Shown one piece after another: positions 40,846-49,623 of a stretch of 58,356 nt of DNA. Position 1 is the first letter of the stretch. The number at the start of each line of letters is the position of its first letter. A program made the position numbers and the translations under genes. The stretch covers positions 1 to 58,356 of the forward strand of contig CALEPT010000113.1 in NCBI GenBank assembly GCA_937910385.1, written 5' to 3'. Source of the stretch: an uncultured Ruminococcus sp. Its GTDB lineage: Bacteria; Bacillota; Clostridia; Oscillospirales; Ruminococcaceae. The notes beneath the pieces were generated by a model. The model did not search any database. It was not told the DNA's origin and saw only the letters and a program-made list of their open reading frames with translations.

Positions 40846-42441
40846 TTAAAGCTTCCAGTCATCGCAGAGCTTGTTTATCGCCTCGGTGAGCTTCTTCATA
40901 TCCGCATTTGCACGTCCGTCCGAGCTTCTTATCAAAGCTGCAAGGCGCTCGGAAGCCGCCGTGAGGTCGCTGTACGCAGCATTCATATTAGCGGCAGTTT
41001 TCTTCTTCGGTATCGGTATCGGCTGTGCATCAACAGTAACTACTCCCTGCGCGATGTCGAACTCCGCGCCGCTGTATGGTGCATAGACCTGTGCACCGAG
41101 CTCTTCCTTCAGCCTCTGTGCGAACGCCTTGACCGAAGCATCATCGCCGTGATTCACGAAAAACATCTTCACGCCCGAGACTGCCTTAGCCCAATCAAGA
41201 AGTCCATTCACATCCGCATGGCCGCTGACTCCCGGGAGCTGTGTGATATGTGCTGCAACGCTCACTGTCTCGCCGAAAAGCTTAACACTTTTCACTCCGT
41301 CGATGAGAGCTCTGCCGAGGGTGTTGCCCGCCTGATATCCCACGAAAAGAATGGTATTCTCGCTCTTCCAGAGGTTGTGCTTGAGGTGATGCTTTATACG
41401 TCCGGCCTCGCACATTCCGCTCGCGGAGATGATGACCTTCGGGCGGCTGTCGCTGTTTATAGCGCGTGAATCGTCACTTGACACCGTGCGGACAAGTCCC
41501 TCAAAGGAAATAGGATTTATGCCGCTGCGAACGTAGGCAAGAGCCTCCTCATCGTAACAGCTCTCGCGGTTATTGACGAAAATGTCAGTCGCCTCGTTTG
41601 CGAGCGGACTGTCAACATACACGGGAAAATCGTCATGTCCCTTTATAAGTCCCTCCGCTTTGATTCGGCGGATAAAATAGAGCATTTCCTGCGTTCTGCC
41701 GACTGCGAACGAGGGAATTATAACGCTGCCACCGCGGTCAAAGGTCTGCTGCAAAACGGCTGTAAGCGCCGTTACGTAATCGGCGGGACGGTCATGCACC
41801 CTGTTTCCGTAGGTGGATTCCATGATAACGTAGTCTGCAGAATCTATGTACTGAGGGTCGCGTATCAGAGGCTGGTGAGTATTGCCTATATCTCCCGAAA
41901 ATACAAGCTTTTTCGTGACTCCGTCCTCTGTGAGCGTAAGGATAATGCTCGATGAACCGAGGAGATGTCCCGCATCGCGGAAGAGCACCTTCACGCCCTC
42001 GCAGACCTCAAACTCCGTCTCGTAGCGGTGAGGTACAAAAAGCTTTATCGCTCCGAGCGCGTCGTCCATGGTATAGATGGGCTCATAGTCCTCCTCTCCG
42101 CGGCGGCGAGCCTTACGGCTTCGCCATTCGGCTTCAAACTCCTGAATGTGCGCCGAGTCCTGAAGCATTACCGAGCAAAGGCTCGCAGTTGCCTCGGTTG
42201 AATGTATCTCGCCCTGAAATCCTCCCGCATACAGAAGCGGCAGGAGTCCCGAGTGGTCGATGTGCGCATGGGTAAGCAGAACAAAGTCGATTAGCGACGG
42301 CGAAACGGGTATCTGGACATTCTCGAAGATATCCTCGCCCTGCTGCATACCAAAGTCCACAAGGAACCGCTTTCCGCACGCCTCGATATATGTACAGCTG
42401 CCCGTTACCTCATGGGTAGCGCCGATAAACGTCATTTTCAT
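40846..42441 (-). CDS. Beta-CASP metallo-beta-lactamase-fold RNase/hydrolase
   Basis: 531 residues. The metal site HAHIDHSG (motif 2), GDIG near residue 200, and a beta-CASP region with IIPSFAVGRTQEML, VDSPLA and VIISASGMCEAGRI...H identify the YsiM/CPSF-like family of RNA-processing MBL proteins. The start has AGGAGG 7 bases upstream. A lysine/alanine-rich C-terminal tail (about 465-531) is extra. Likely an RNA exonuclease or endonuclease in the cytosol; the substrate is not known. Confidence 0.85.
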   Translation of the reverse strand: MKMTFIGATHEVTGSCTYIEACGKRFLVDFGMQQGEDIFENVQIPVSPSLIDFVLLTHAHIDHSGLLPLLYAGGFQGEIHSTEATASLCSVMLQDSAHIQEFEAEWRSRKARRRGEEDYEPIYTMDDALGAIKLFVPHRYETEFEVCEGVKVLFRDAGHLLGSSSIILTLTEDGVTKKLVFSGDIGNTHQPLIRDPQYIDSADYVIMESTYGNRVHDRPADYVTALTAVLQQTFDRGGSVIIPSFAVGRTQEMLYFIRRIKAEGLIKGHDDFPVYVDSPLANEATDIFVNNRESCYDEEALAYVRSGINPISFEGLVRTVSSDDSRAINSDSRPKVIISASGMCEAGRIKHHLKHNLWKSENTILFVGYQAGNTLGRALIDGVKSVKLFGETVSVAAHITQLPGVSGHADVNGLLDWAKAVSGVKMFFVNHGDDASVKAFAQRLKEELGAQVYAPYSGAEFDIAQGVVTVDAQPIPIPKKKTAANMNAAYSDLTAASERLAALIRSSDGRANADMKKLTEAINKLCDDWKL

Positions 42442-42457
42442 ATAGTTTCCTCCTGTC

Positions 42458-42600
42458 TTTGCAGGGACGCTGTCCCTGCACCCTGCATGGGGCTGACTGC
42501 CCCATGACCCCGTCCAAAGGGACGTATGTCCCTTTGGAATCCCATTACACGCTCCCGCACTTGCGCGCTCACTCCGTGCAAAGCGGGAAATTGCTCTCCG
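42458..42600. repeat. Stacked-palindrome intergenic element B
   Basis: Three perfect hairpins in a row: TGCAGGGAC/GTCCCTGCA (42460-42480), CATGGGGC/GCCCCATG with loop TGACT (42486-42506), and CCAAAGGGAC/GTCCCTTTGG (42514-42537). These are followed by GCGCTCACTC (42565-42574) and TGCAAA, as in element A. The rest of the 226-base gap to the GH5 gene (42601-42667) is AT-rich without clear structure. Confidence 0.7.
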
Positions 42601-42667
42601 CTGACGATAATAATTACGCACTGATCAGTCCGCACAGTGGACACATACAATTCCGCATTCCGGATTT

Positions 42668-44707
42668 TTACTTCGCGCCGTTCATTATCGCATTCAGCAA
42701 GGAGTCGTTCCATGTAAGCGCCGTTCTGCTAAGCAGACCGTAGCTTGATTCGCCGCTTGCTACGCCGTTGTCCCAGATAAAGCACTTTATCCCCTGCTGC
42801 TTCGCCGCGCTGATGTAATACTCGTAATACGCCGCGCGCGTGGACTCGTCCGCTGCGTTCACGCAGCCGAACTCGCCTATGATAACGGGAGTGCCGTTGT
42901 CCGCGAACTTCCTTTTCAGCTCAGCGAATTTGCTGTCGAGCTCGCTTTTCCCGCTGTCGTCAAAGGTGGTGGTCATGCCCTCAGAAAACTGCCACGGAGC
43001 GTAGAAATGTATCGAAACGATGATATTTCCGCTGTTCGGCACTGAAACGTCATTCACGGCGGCAGTCTCCGCAGAAGCCGCATAAGAGGTCACAATGAGC
43101 GTACGGTATGCGTTGTTTCCGCCGCTTGCGCGCACCGTATCAACGAAATCCTGCTCGTATCTGTTCACGACGGCGCGCTCCTCAGCTGTTCCGCCCATCC
43201 ATTCGTTTGCGCTGCCGACCGTTCTCGGCTCGTTCATACCCTCAAACAGCAGAGTATCACCGTAATCCTTGAATCGCTCGGATATCTGCGACCATATCGC
43301 CTTGAGCTTCGCGCTGCCCTGCTCGTATTCCGATTCGCTCGGCGTGAACCAGATATAGTCGTCGTGGTGCATATTGAGGATAACGAACATATCGCGGTCG
43401 TATGCATAATCAACGACCTCCTGCACGCGGTCGAGCCACTCTGTCTGAATCGTATCGCCGTCCATATGCTCTCCCCACGTCACGGGTATGCGCACTGCAT
43501 TGAAGCCTGCGTCCTTGACTGACTGTATCATCTCGGGTGTGGTATTGGGATTGCCCCAGCCTGTTTCGGTATCTATGCCCGCCTTGACCGTATTGTAGCT
43601 GTCGAGCGTATTTCCGAGATTCCAGCCGACCTTGATCTCGCTCACTATCTGAGAAGCTGTACGGAAGTCTCCGCTGTCTTCCGGTACGGAAACAGGAGCG
43701 ATGATCTCAGCTTCCGCAGACGCCGCAGTACTTCCCCCGGAACTGTATCTTACCATGACCGAATCAAGCGTCACGGAGGGCTGTTCGCTCCACCAATATC
43801 CAAGCATAAATTCACCGTCCTCTGCAATGTAATTTTTAGCCTGCGCAGGTACGAACCATGTCAGTGTAACGCTCGAAGAATCAGTAAATACTGCTGTATC
43901 CGGTGACTGATAGTACCCCGCCGATGAGCTGTAGCCGAATGCGCCGGTAAATTTTCCGAAGCCTCCCGACGAGCTGACTGTATAGGTAACGACCTGCGGA
44001 ACAGCTCCCTCAGGCATGAAATCAGCCGCTGCGACTTTTATAGTATTGTCAGAGTCGCTGTAGCTGACGCTTTTTCCGACATTTATCGCAGCAGCTCCAT
44101 CAACAGGAAGATCCCTCGTACGTGTGAAGGTGCAGATAACGCTGTCGAGACGAATGCTCTCGGCATTTCCCCACCAGTAGCCGAAAAGCACGTCTCCGCC
44201 CGCTGATGTGTAACTGCCGACGTCGGCGGGGACATTCCATGTTATCTCACCATAGCTGCCCTGAGTAGGAGCGGAAAAGTCCTCGGACTGATACCAGCCC
44301 TCGTCGGTGGCTGAGGGGCAGTCACTGTTCACGGATATGCCGCAGCCGCCCTTGAATTCCCCGATATCGCTGCCGTCGGAGGAATATATCACAAAGGTGA
44401 ACGAGCTTATAACGTCGCCGTCCTCAATAAAGTCGGCGAGCGGAAGCTGTATCGTATTGCTGCCTTCGATGCGCTGTATTGTCTTATCTGCCGTTACCTG
44501 AACGCTCTGCTCGGCGGTGACAGTTTCGATAGGACTTACGTGCTCTGTGGAAGGCTCGGTCGTCACCGCTTCAGTATTCTCCTCAAGGGAAGCAGCCGTA
44601 CCTTCGGTCGGTACTTCGGACTCCGGCGAGCCTCCGTTGTCCGAGCAGCCGATGCCCGATATCATGAGCGCTGCAGAAACGAGCAGCGCAGGAAATCTTC
44701 TCTTCAT
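42668..44707 (-). CDS. GH5 (subfamily 4-like) endoglucanase lipoprotein with twin CBM-like modules
   Basis: 679 residues. Lipobox SGIGC is near residue 21, followed by an acidic linker. Two related beta-sandwich modules (about 75-195 and 205-320) share W/Y-YQS..., ITWNVPA/LTWFVPA and FGYWWG/LGYWWS motifs, resembling CBM79/DUF5620-type binding domains. The GH5 catalytic domain (about 345-675) has GWNLGNTLDS, ETGWGNP, the acid/base in EGMNEP and the nucleophile in IIGEFG. It should cut beta-1,4-glucans at the cell surface; subfamily and specificity are inferred. It carries no dockerin. Confidence 0.87.
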   Translation of the reverse strand: MKRRFPALLVSAALMISGIGCSDNGGSPESEVPTEGTAASLEENTEAVTTEPSTEHVSPIETVTAEQSVQVTADKTIQRIEGSNTIQLPLADFIEDGDVISSFTFVIYSSDGSDIGEFKGGCGISVNSDCPSATDEGWYQSEDFSAPTQGSYGEITWNVPADVGSYTSAGGDVLFGYWWGNAESIRLDSVICTFTRTRDLPVDGAAAINVGKSVSYSDSDNTIKVAAADFMPEGAVPQVVTYTVSSSGGFGKFTGAFGYSSSAGYYQSPDTAVFTDSSSVTLTWFVPAQAKNYIAEDGEFMLGYWWSEQPSVTLDSVMVRYSSGGSTAASAEAEIIAPVSVPEDSGDFRTASQIVSEIKVGWNLGNTLDSYNTVKAGIDTETGWGNPNTTPEMIQSVKDAGFNAVRIPVTWGEHMDGDTIQTEWLDRVQEVVDYAYDRDMFVILNMHHDDYIWFTPSESEYEQGSAKLKAIWSQISERFKDYGDTLLFEGMNEPRTVGSANEWMGGTAEERAVVNRYEQDFVDTVRASGGNNAYRTLIVTSYAASAETAAVNDVSVPNSGNIIVSIHFYAPWQFSEGMTTTFDDSGKSELDSKFAELKRKFADNGTPVIIGEFGCVNAADESTRAAYYEYYISAAKQQGIKCFIWDNGVASGESSYGLLSRTALTWNDSLLNAIMNGAK

Positions 44708-44741
44708 TGTTTCATATCCTCTCATAATTTTATACATCTAA

Positions 44742-44770
44742 AGTATATCACACAATTGAAGATAAATCAA
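44742..44770 (-). promoter_or_regulatory. Promoter of GH5 lipoprotein gene
   Basis: Minus-strand TTGATT (44765-44770), 17-base spacer, TATACT (44742-44747), 35 bases before the ATG. A second candidate, an extended -10 (TGATATAAT, 44846-44854), lies upstream; between them are a 6-bp hairpin (GTCTGA/TCAGAC, 44774-44789) and the palindrome GGAATATTCC (44818-44827). Confidence 0.6.
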
Positions 44771-44905
44771 TAGGTCTGAAGCATCAGACATCAAGTTTTG
44801 AGTCGCATAAGCACCGTGGAATATTCCCGCCGCCACACGAATATGATTATATCAGGTAGTGATTTTCATTGCTCTCTGACAGGCTGCCCGTGAGGACAGT
44901 CAATT

Positions 44906-44943
44906 AAGGCGGAGTCTCCATACGGAGCTCCGCCTTCTTTTTT
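44906..44943 (+). terminator. Strong plus-strand terminator without an assigned gene
   Basis: Arms AAGGCGGAG and CTCCGCCTT continue inward as CTCC/GGAG around a 4-nt loop, and are followed on the plus strand by CTTTTTTT. In the minus direction, needed for the aspartokinase gene that ends 24 bases away, the stem is followed by AATTGACTG and would terminate poorly. The gap 44771-44905 has no gene. Confidence 0.75.
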
Positions 44944-44966
44944 ATTTCTGAAATGACCTGCGGCTG

Positions 44967-46310
44967 TTACTGCGCCGACTTCTCGGAATTGATGAACATA
45001 TCGTAAATGCGGCGGATAGCCTCGGGAAGATCATGCTCGCTCACGCCGATTATTACGTTGAGCTCGCTCGAACCCTGATCTATCATCTTGACATTTATGC
45101 GTGCATGAGCCATTGCCGCAAAAATACGTGCAACGGTACCCCTTGTATTCTTCATTCTGCGTCCTACAACTGCAAGCAAAGCAATGTTATCCTCTATCTC
45201 AAGATGATCGGGAGCAACTGCCTTTCTCAGCTCCGAAAGGACCTTTTCACGCACGGGACCAAGCTTTTCCGCATCGAGGATAATGCTCATCGTGTCGATA
45301 CCCGAAGGCATATGCTCGAAAGAAAGTCCGTTATCATAAAGTACCTTGAGCACCTTCATCCCGAAGCCCGTTTCGCTGTTCATCATCGCCTTTTCGATGT
45401 TTATCGTGCTGAATCCCTTCCTGCCCGCGATACCCGTAATGGTATGCGAAAGACTCTCGCGGCTGAAATCATAGTCGTTCGAGACTATCATAGTGCCCGC
45501 GTCCTCGGGGCGGTTGGTGTTCCTTATGTTTATCGGTATACCTGCCGAACGCACCGGAAAAATAGCCTCCTCGTGGAGCACGGAAGCGCCCATGTAGGCA
45601 AGCTCTCTGAGCTCACGATAGGTTATCGTGCCGATAACATCAGGAGAGTCAACTATCCTCGGATCTGCAACAAGGAAGCCCGAAACGTCCGTCCAGTTCT
45701 CGTATATCTCCGCCTTGACGGCGTTTGCGATGATAGAGCCGGTAACGTCAGAGCCTCCGCGCGAAAATGTCTTGATGAAGCCCTCGGTGGTTCTGCCATA
45801 GAAGCCCGGGATAACTGCGTTGTCGAGTCCGCGCAGCTTCTCGCGCACCGCCTTTACGGTCTCGTCAAGGAGCAGAGCTCCCTTTGTATCGAAAACGATA
45901 ACGTCAGCCGCGTCGATGAAGTTAAAGCCGAGATACTGCGCGAGCACCTTACCGTTGAGATACTCACCGCGGCTTGCGGCAAAGTCCTTTGCCGGGCGGG
46001 TTCTGAGCTCCTTTGCTATCTCTTCAAACTCGCTTTCAAGACTCATATCCATACCAAGCTCTGCAATTATTCCGTTGTATCTGTCCCTGATGAGAGCGAA
46101 CTGCTCGGAGAAGTCGAGTCCGCTCCCCGCAAGTTCGGCGCATTTATAGAGCATATCCGTTACCTTTATGTCGTCGGAAAAACGCTTTCCCGGTGCGGAG
46201 GGAACTACATAGCGGCGCTTTTCGTCGCTTTTTATGATCGAAGCCACCTTACGGAACTGCTGCGCGTCTGCAAGAGAGCTTCCGCCGAATTTTACTACCT
46301 TATTAGCCAT
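44967..46310 (-). CDS. Aspartate kinase
   Basis: 447 residues. The amino-acid kinase domain has VVKFGGSSLADAQQFRKV, SAPGKR and FSRGGSDVTGSIIANA; two ACT domains (about 300-440) bind lysine or another end product. It makes aspartyl phosphate, the first step to lysine, methionine, threonine and diaminopimelate. It is preceded by a promoter and a short leader, too short for a lysine riboswitch. It is transcribed alone; the next gene upstream is spoIVA, separated by a 271-base gap. Confidence 0.92.
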   Translation of the reverse strand: MANKVVKFGGSSLADAQQFRKVASIIKSDEKRRYVVPSAPGKRFSDDIKVTDMLYKCAELAGSGLDFSEQFALIRDRYNGIIAELGMDMSLESEFEEIAKELRTRPAKDFAASRGEYLNGKVLAQYLGFNFIDAADVIVFDTKGALLLDETVKAVREKLRGLDNAVIPGFYGRTTEGFIKTFSRGGSDVTGSIIANAVKAEIYENWTDVSGFLVADPRIVDSPDVIGTITYRELRELAYMGASVLHEEAIFPVRSAGIPINIRNTNRPEDAGTMIVSNDYDFSRESLSHTITGIAGRKGFSTINIEKAMMNSETGFGMKVLKVLYDNGLSFEHMPSGIDTMSIILDAEKLGPVREKVLSELRKAVAPDHLEIEDNIALLAVVGRRMKNTRGTVARIFAAMAHARINVKMIDQGSSELNVIIGVSEHDLPEAIRRIYDMFINSEKSAQ

Positions 46311-46357
46311 TATATCTCATTCCTTATCTACAGTTTGACATTTTTGTCACAATACTG

Positions 46358-46386
46358 ATTATATCCCAATCCACAGCAAAAATCAA
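46358..46386 (-). promoter_or_regulatory. Promoter of aspartate kinase gene
   Basis: Minus-strand TTGATT (46381-46386), 17-base spacer, TATAAT (46358-46363). The leader contains a small TGACA/TGTCA hairpin. Predicted transcript start near 46351 leaves about 40 bases to the ATG. Confidence 0.8.
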
Positions 46387-46454
46387 TTGATAGAAAAGAC
46401 AAATTTGCAGTTTTTAACGGTGTGTTTTTGGTGAATACGCTTGTACGCGAGTGA

Positions 46455-46547
46455 CGGACAGCCAGCATACGCAACCTTATCTACGCCTTTATGTATGCCA
46501 ATGTATTGAACGAGGTACCGGTAAAGATCGAATCAGATGATAAATAA
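46455..46547 (+). pseudogene. Possible decayed coding remnant
   Basis: A 30-codon open stretch (RTASIRNLIYAFMYANVLNE, then VPVKIESDDK) ends in TAA just before a terminator. The same frame continues upstream through an in-frame TGA for about 15 more codons (FLVNTLVRE). No start codon or ribosome site fits. The residue pattern looks protein-like, so it may be the tail of a lost plus-strand gene. I do not recognise the family. Confidence 0.25.
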
Positions 46548-46553
46548 TGAAAT

Positions 46554-46583
46554 GGCTGTACCGTGTGGTACAGCCGTTTTTTT
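46554..46583. terminator. Terminator beside spoIVA stop
   Basis: Perfect 9-bp stem GGCTGTACC/GGTACAGCC with GTGT loop, then GTTTTTTT on the plus strand. For spoIVA on the minus strand the stem lies 7 bases after the stop and is followed by ATTTCATTATTT. The plus direction is the stronger one. Confidence 0.75.
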
Positions 46584-48057
46584 ACAATATAAAGCATATC
46601 AGCCCCGAGCAGCCGTCATTGATGACGCGCTCGAGCGTCTCCTGAAGCTTCATGCGCGCGTCAGAGGGCATTTTGTAGAGCTTGCTGTGCAGCCCCTCGT
46701 TGACGAGCTCGTGCAGGGACTTGCCGAATATGTTAGACTCCCATATCTTAGTAGGATCGTCATCAAAGCCGTCGAGGAGATACATCACAAGCTCCTCTGA
46801 CTGGCGCTCTGTCCCGACTATCGGGCTCACGGTCGTGTTGATGTTAGCCTTCATCAGGTGTATCGACGGAGCTGAGGCTTTCAGCTTCACCCCGTACTTT
46901 CCGCCCTGCTTGATTATCTTCGGCTCTTCAAGTGTGAGCTCCTCAAGCTCGGGCATTACGATACCATAGCCTGTTGCTTCCACCTCCGCGAGTGCAGGAG
47001 CTATCCTGTCGTATTTCCGCTTTATCTCGTTGAGCTCTGCAAGCAGAGGTACAAGATCACTCTCACTTTCTATCTCGATTCCCGCAGTTTCGCCGAGTAT
47101 CTTGTAGAACAGACTGCCGTCGAGCTCCGCAGTGATAGTCACCGAACCCTTGCCTAAGTCCACCGAGCTGACCTCAGCAGATAGTATATGCGGACACTCT
47201 CCAATTGCCTCCGCCGCACTTTTTGCCTCTCTTACCAAACGTATATCCTTTGCAGCGTTTCTTATACAGCCAAGTATCTCTTCCCTCAGCGCATGACCCT
47301 TTTCGAGAGTATTTATCCACCGCGCCATGCGGATATTTATCTCCTTTATTGGGAACGAGAAAAGTATCTCGCTGATTATAGAGCGTATGTCCTCCTCGCC
47401 GAGCTCAAGGCAGTTCACGGGGAGCACCTTTGCATCGTAGCGCTCGGTGAGCTCCTGCGCGAGCGCCCTCGCTTCTGCGGAATCGGGCTGCTCGGTATTG
47501 AGAATGACAACAAACGGCTTGCCGAGCTCGCGCAGCTCGCCTATTACGCGCTCCTCGCACTCCTCGTACTCACTCCTCGGAATGTCCGAGATAGAGCCGT
47601 CAGTAGTTATTACAAGACCTATCGTGGAATGCTCTGTAATGACCTTTTGTGTGCCTATCTCCGCCGCCATATTGAATGGTATCTCCTCATCAAACCACGA
47701 GGTCATGACCATTCGCGGCTGCTCGTTCTCGATATATCCTATAGAGCTCGGGACAATGTAGCCCACGCAGTCTATGAGCCTTACGTTGAACGAAGCTCCT
47801 CCGCCGAGATCAACGGTCACAGCCTCCTCGGGGATAAATTTGGGTTCGGTGGTCATTATGGTCTTTCCCGCAGCAGACTGAGGAAGCTCATCAAGAGCCC
47901 TCTCACGCATGGCAGCGCTCTGGATATTCGGGATAACAAGGCTCTCCATGAACCTCTTTATAAACGTAGACTTGCCCGTCCTCACGGGACCGACGACCCC
48001 TATGTAAATATCGCCGTTTGTGCGCTCGGCGATGTCGCTGTAAATATCTTTTACCAT
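46582..48057 (-). CDS. spoIVA: Stage IV sporulation protein A (coat ATPase)
   Basis: 491 residues. The N-terminal ATPase has Walker A GPVRTGKST and a TRAFAC-like core; the C-terminus ends INDGCSGLICFIL, near-identical to the family. SpoIVA hydrolyses ATP to polymerise on the forespore and forms the basement layer of the coat. The gene follows the DUF3794-LysM gene by 12 bases. The presence of this gene is strong evidence that the lineage can or could form spores. Confidence 0.95.
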   Translation of the reverse strand: MVKDIYSDIAERTNGDIYIGVVGPVRTGKSTFIKRFMESLVIPNIQSAAMRERALDELPQSAAGKTIMTTEPKFIPEEAVTVDLGGGASFNVRLIDCVGYIVPSSIGYIENEQPRMVMTSWFDEEIPFNMAAEIGTQKVITEHSTIGLVITTDGSISDIPRSEYEECEERVIGELRELGKPFVVILNTEQPDSAEARALAQELTERYDAKVLPVNCLELGEEDIRSIISEILFSFPIKEINIRMARWINTLEKGHALREEILGCIRNAAKDIRLVREAKSAAEAIGECPHILSAEVSSVDLGKGSVTITAELDGSLFYKILGETAGIEIESESDLVPLLAELNEIKRKYDRIAPALAEVEATGYGIVMPELEELTLEEPKIIKQGGKYGVKLKASAPSIHLMKANINTTVSPIVGTERQSEELVMYLLDGFDDDPTKIWESNIFGKSLHELVNEGLHSKLYKMPSDARMKLQETLERVINDGCSGLICFIL

Positions 48058-48069
48058 ACATATCTCCCT

Positions 48070-49623
48070 TTATATTACTATCGGTATGAGCAGCATTCCG
48101 CCGTCGGAAAGAGTTTCCGAGCCGAGTTCATTTTCTTCCATTACAGCATGTGCAGAGGTGCTGTAGCGCTTGGCTATGTCCCAGATATTCTCATCAGCTG
48201 AGCCGTAGTAAAGCTTGACAGCGTAGTCTCCGTCCCGCTGTTTTTTCACAGAATCATCTATTGCTATGTCCGTAAGAGCAGATACTGTCCCACAGTCGGA
48301 AAGCGAAATTTTAGCCGTGATGTCGGTACGCACTGTAAGAGCTCCCTCCGAAGTGATATTGTATGAGACCTCTCCCGGAGTTATCTGCGCAGTTACTGTG
48401 CATTCCCGTGCATCTGACGGCAGCGCTATAGTCTCCTCGAAAGCCTCATCTCTGTCGGGCATGATTATCATTCCGGAATTATCCTTTGCAGCCATTGAAT
48501 AGGTGAGCATTCCGCTTATAACTACCGATCGCCCGTCGTCACCCCGCCGCGTATTGATGTTCTTCGGGGTACACCACATCGAGTATATCGTCTGCGGAAC
48601 GTCATCTCCCTCAGACAGCTTTGCGCTGTGGCGGAAGCTCTCTGTATAAACAGTCGGAAGCTGCTCCGCTTTTATGTCTGATACAGTGACCTCGCACGGA
48701 TATACCGTCGAATAGGCATCCGTACACAGCATGGCAGAAGCTGTTTTCACGGCGCGGCATCTCAGCTTTAGCTCTATATCGCATTTCAGGGTCCTGTTGT
48801 CGCCGTTTCTTCCGGCAGCCGGAGCAACATCACAGCTGACTACTTCGGGAACTACGGTGCAGGTAAAGCTTTCGTCAGCGCCGTCGATATCTATTATCTG
48901 ACTATACGGAAGAGAAAAGCTCAGCGGCTCAACAGCGCCCTCGCCGTCCTTTTCGCACGAGTACAGCAGCTTCACGTCAGCCTCTCCCTTTGCAAGCAGC
49001 TTTCCCGATATCATTTTCAGCTCGCATTCAGGAGCAGTGCAGCGGCAGCTTATTATGCCGAGAACAGGCGGCTGAGCCTCGGAAAGCTCTGTTTCCTCAG
49101 AAAGCTGTATCTCCTTATCTGATGATATTTTCTTTGCAGCAAACCTCACGGGAGCTTTTTTAAGCTGGATATTCATGCCAAAAGCGTCTGAAATTACCTC
49201 CTGCTGTTTTTCCCCTGTAACACGTATATTGACCGATACAGCTCCCCTTACATCGAGTCTGCGCTTATTCACCGCACGGAAGCTCACATAGTCGGTCTTT
49301 GGAACAAGCCGTATCTCGGGAGATTCACATTCAGCGCCGAGCTCGGCAGTCTTTGAAAAGGTTTGCCGCTGACTTACACAGCGCATCGCCGAGCCGCCCT
49401 CGCTGCAATAGAGTATGCGGATATCGCACCTCAGCTCATAAGTAAGCCTGCTGCCGCTCACCGAGCAGTCAGTAACTACCGGGATCAGCTCGCAGCGCAC
49501 AAGCCTGAAAATATCAGGGTAGTAATCAGGCAGGATATAGTCGAGCTCCACGCCCTGCTCCTGAACCGAATCGTAAATACACTCGGCAGCAGGAACCGTT
49601 TCTCTGTTGATTTTTAGATCCAT
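48070..49623 (-). CDS. sipL: SipL-type spore coat protein (DUF3794 repeats + LysM)
   Basis: 517 residues. Three DUF3794-type beta modules (about 35-160, 165-290, 310-450) are followed by a C-terminal LysM motif (about 465-517: YYGSADENIWDIAKRYSTSAHAV). In Clostridioides difficile, SipL has this architecture and tethers the coat through SpoIVA; here the gene is directly upstream of spoIVA. AAGGAGG precedes the ATG by 6 bases. No sigma-E promoter was recognised with confidence in the 210-base divergent gap. Confidence 0.85.
   Translation of the reverse strand: MDLKINRETVPAAECIYDSVQEQGVELDYILPDYYPDIFRLVRCELIPVVTDCSVSGSRLTYELRCDIRILYCSEGGSAMRCVSQRQTFSKTAELGAECESPEIRLVPKTDYVSFRAVNKRRLDVRGAVSVNIRVTGEKQQEVISDAFGMNIQLKKAPVRFAAKKISSDKEIQLSEETELSEAQPPVLGIISCRCTAPECELKMISGKLLAKGEADVKLLYSCEKDGEGAVEPLSFSLPYSQIIDIDGADESFTCTVVPEVVSCDVAPAAGRNGDNRTLKCDIELKLRCRAVKTASAMLCTDAYSTVYPCEVTVSDIKAEQLPTVYTESFRHSAKLSEGDDVPQTIYSMWCTPKNINTRRGDDGRSVVISGMLTYSMAAKDNSGMIIMPDRDEAFEETIALPSDARECTVTAQITPGEVSYNITSEGALTVRTDITAKISLSDCGTVSALTDIAIDDSVKKQRDGDYAVKLYYGSADENIWDIAKRYSTSAHAVMEENELGSETLSDGGMLLIPIVI

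Noticed and set aside
45033..46358. 441-codon open frame antisense to the whole aspartokinase gene
   Set aside because: It mirrors the coding gene, has no plausible ribosome site, no family motif, and its residues follow the complement of a codon-biased frame. The same holds for the long antisense frames over spoIVA (47188-48201) and the transketolase C gene (822-1715).
46311..46450. Lysine riboswitch before aspartokinase
   Set aside because: The predicted promoter leaves a leader of only about 40 bases, far shorter than a lysine riboswitch, and the characteristic elements are missing.
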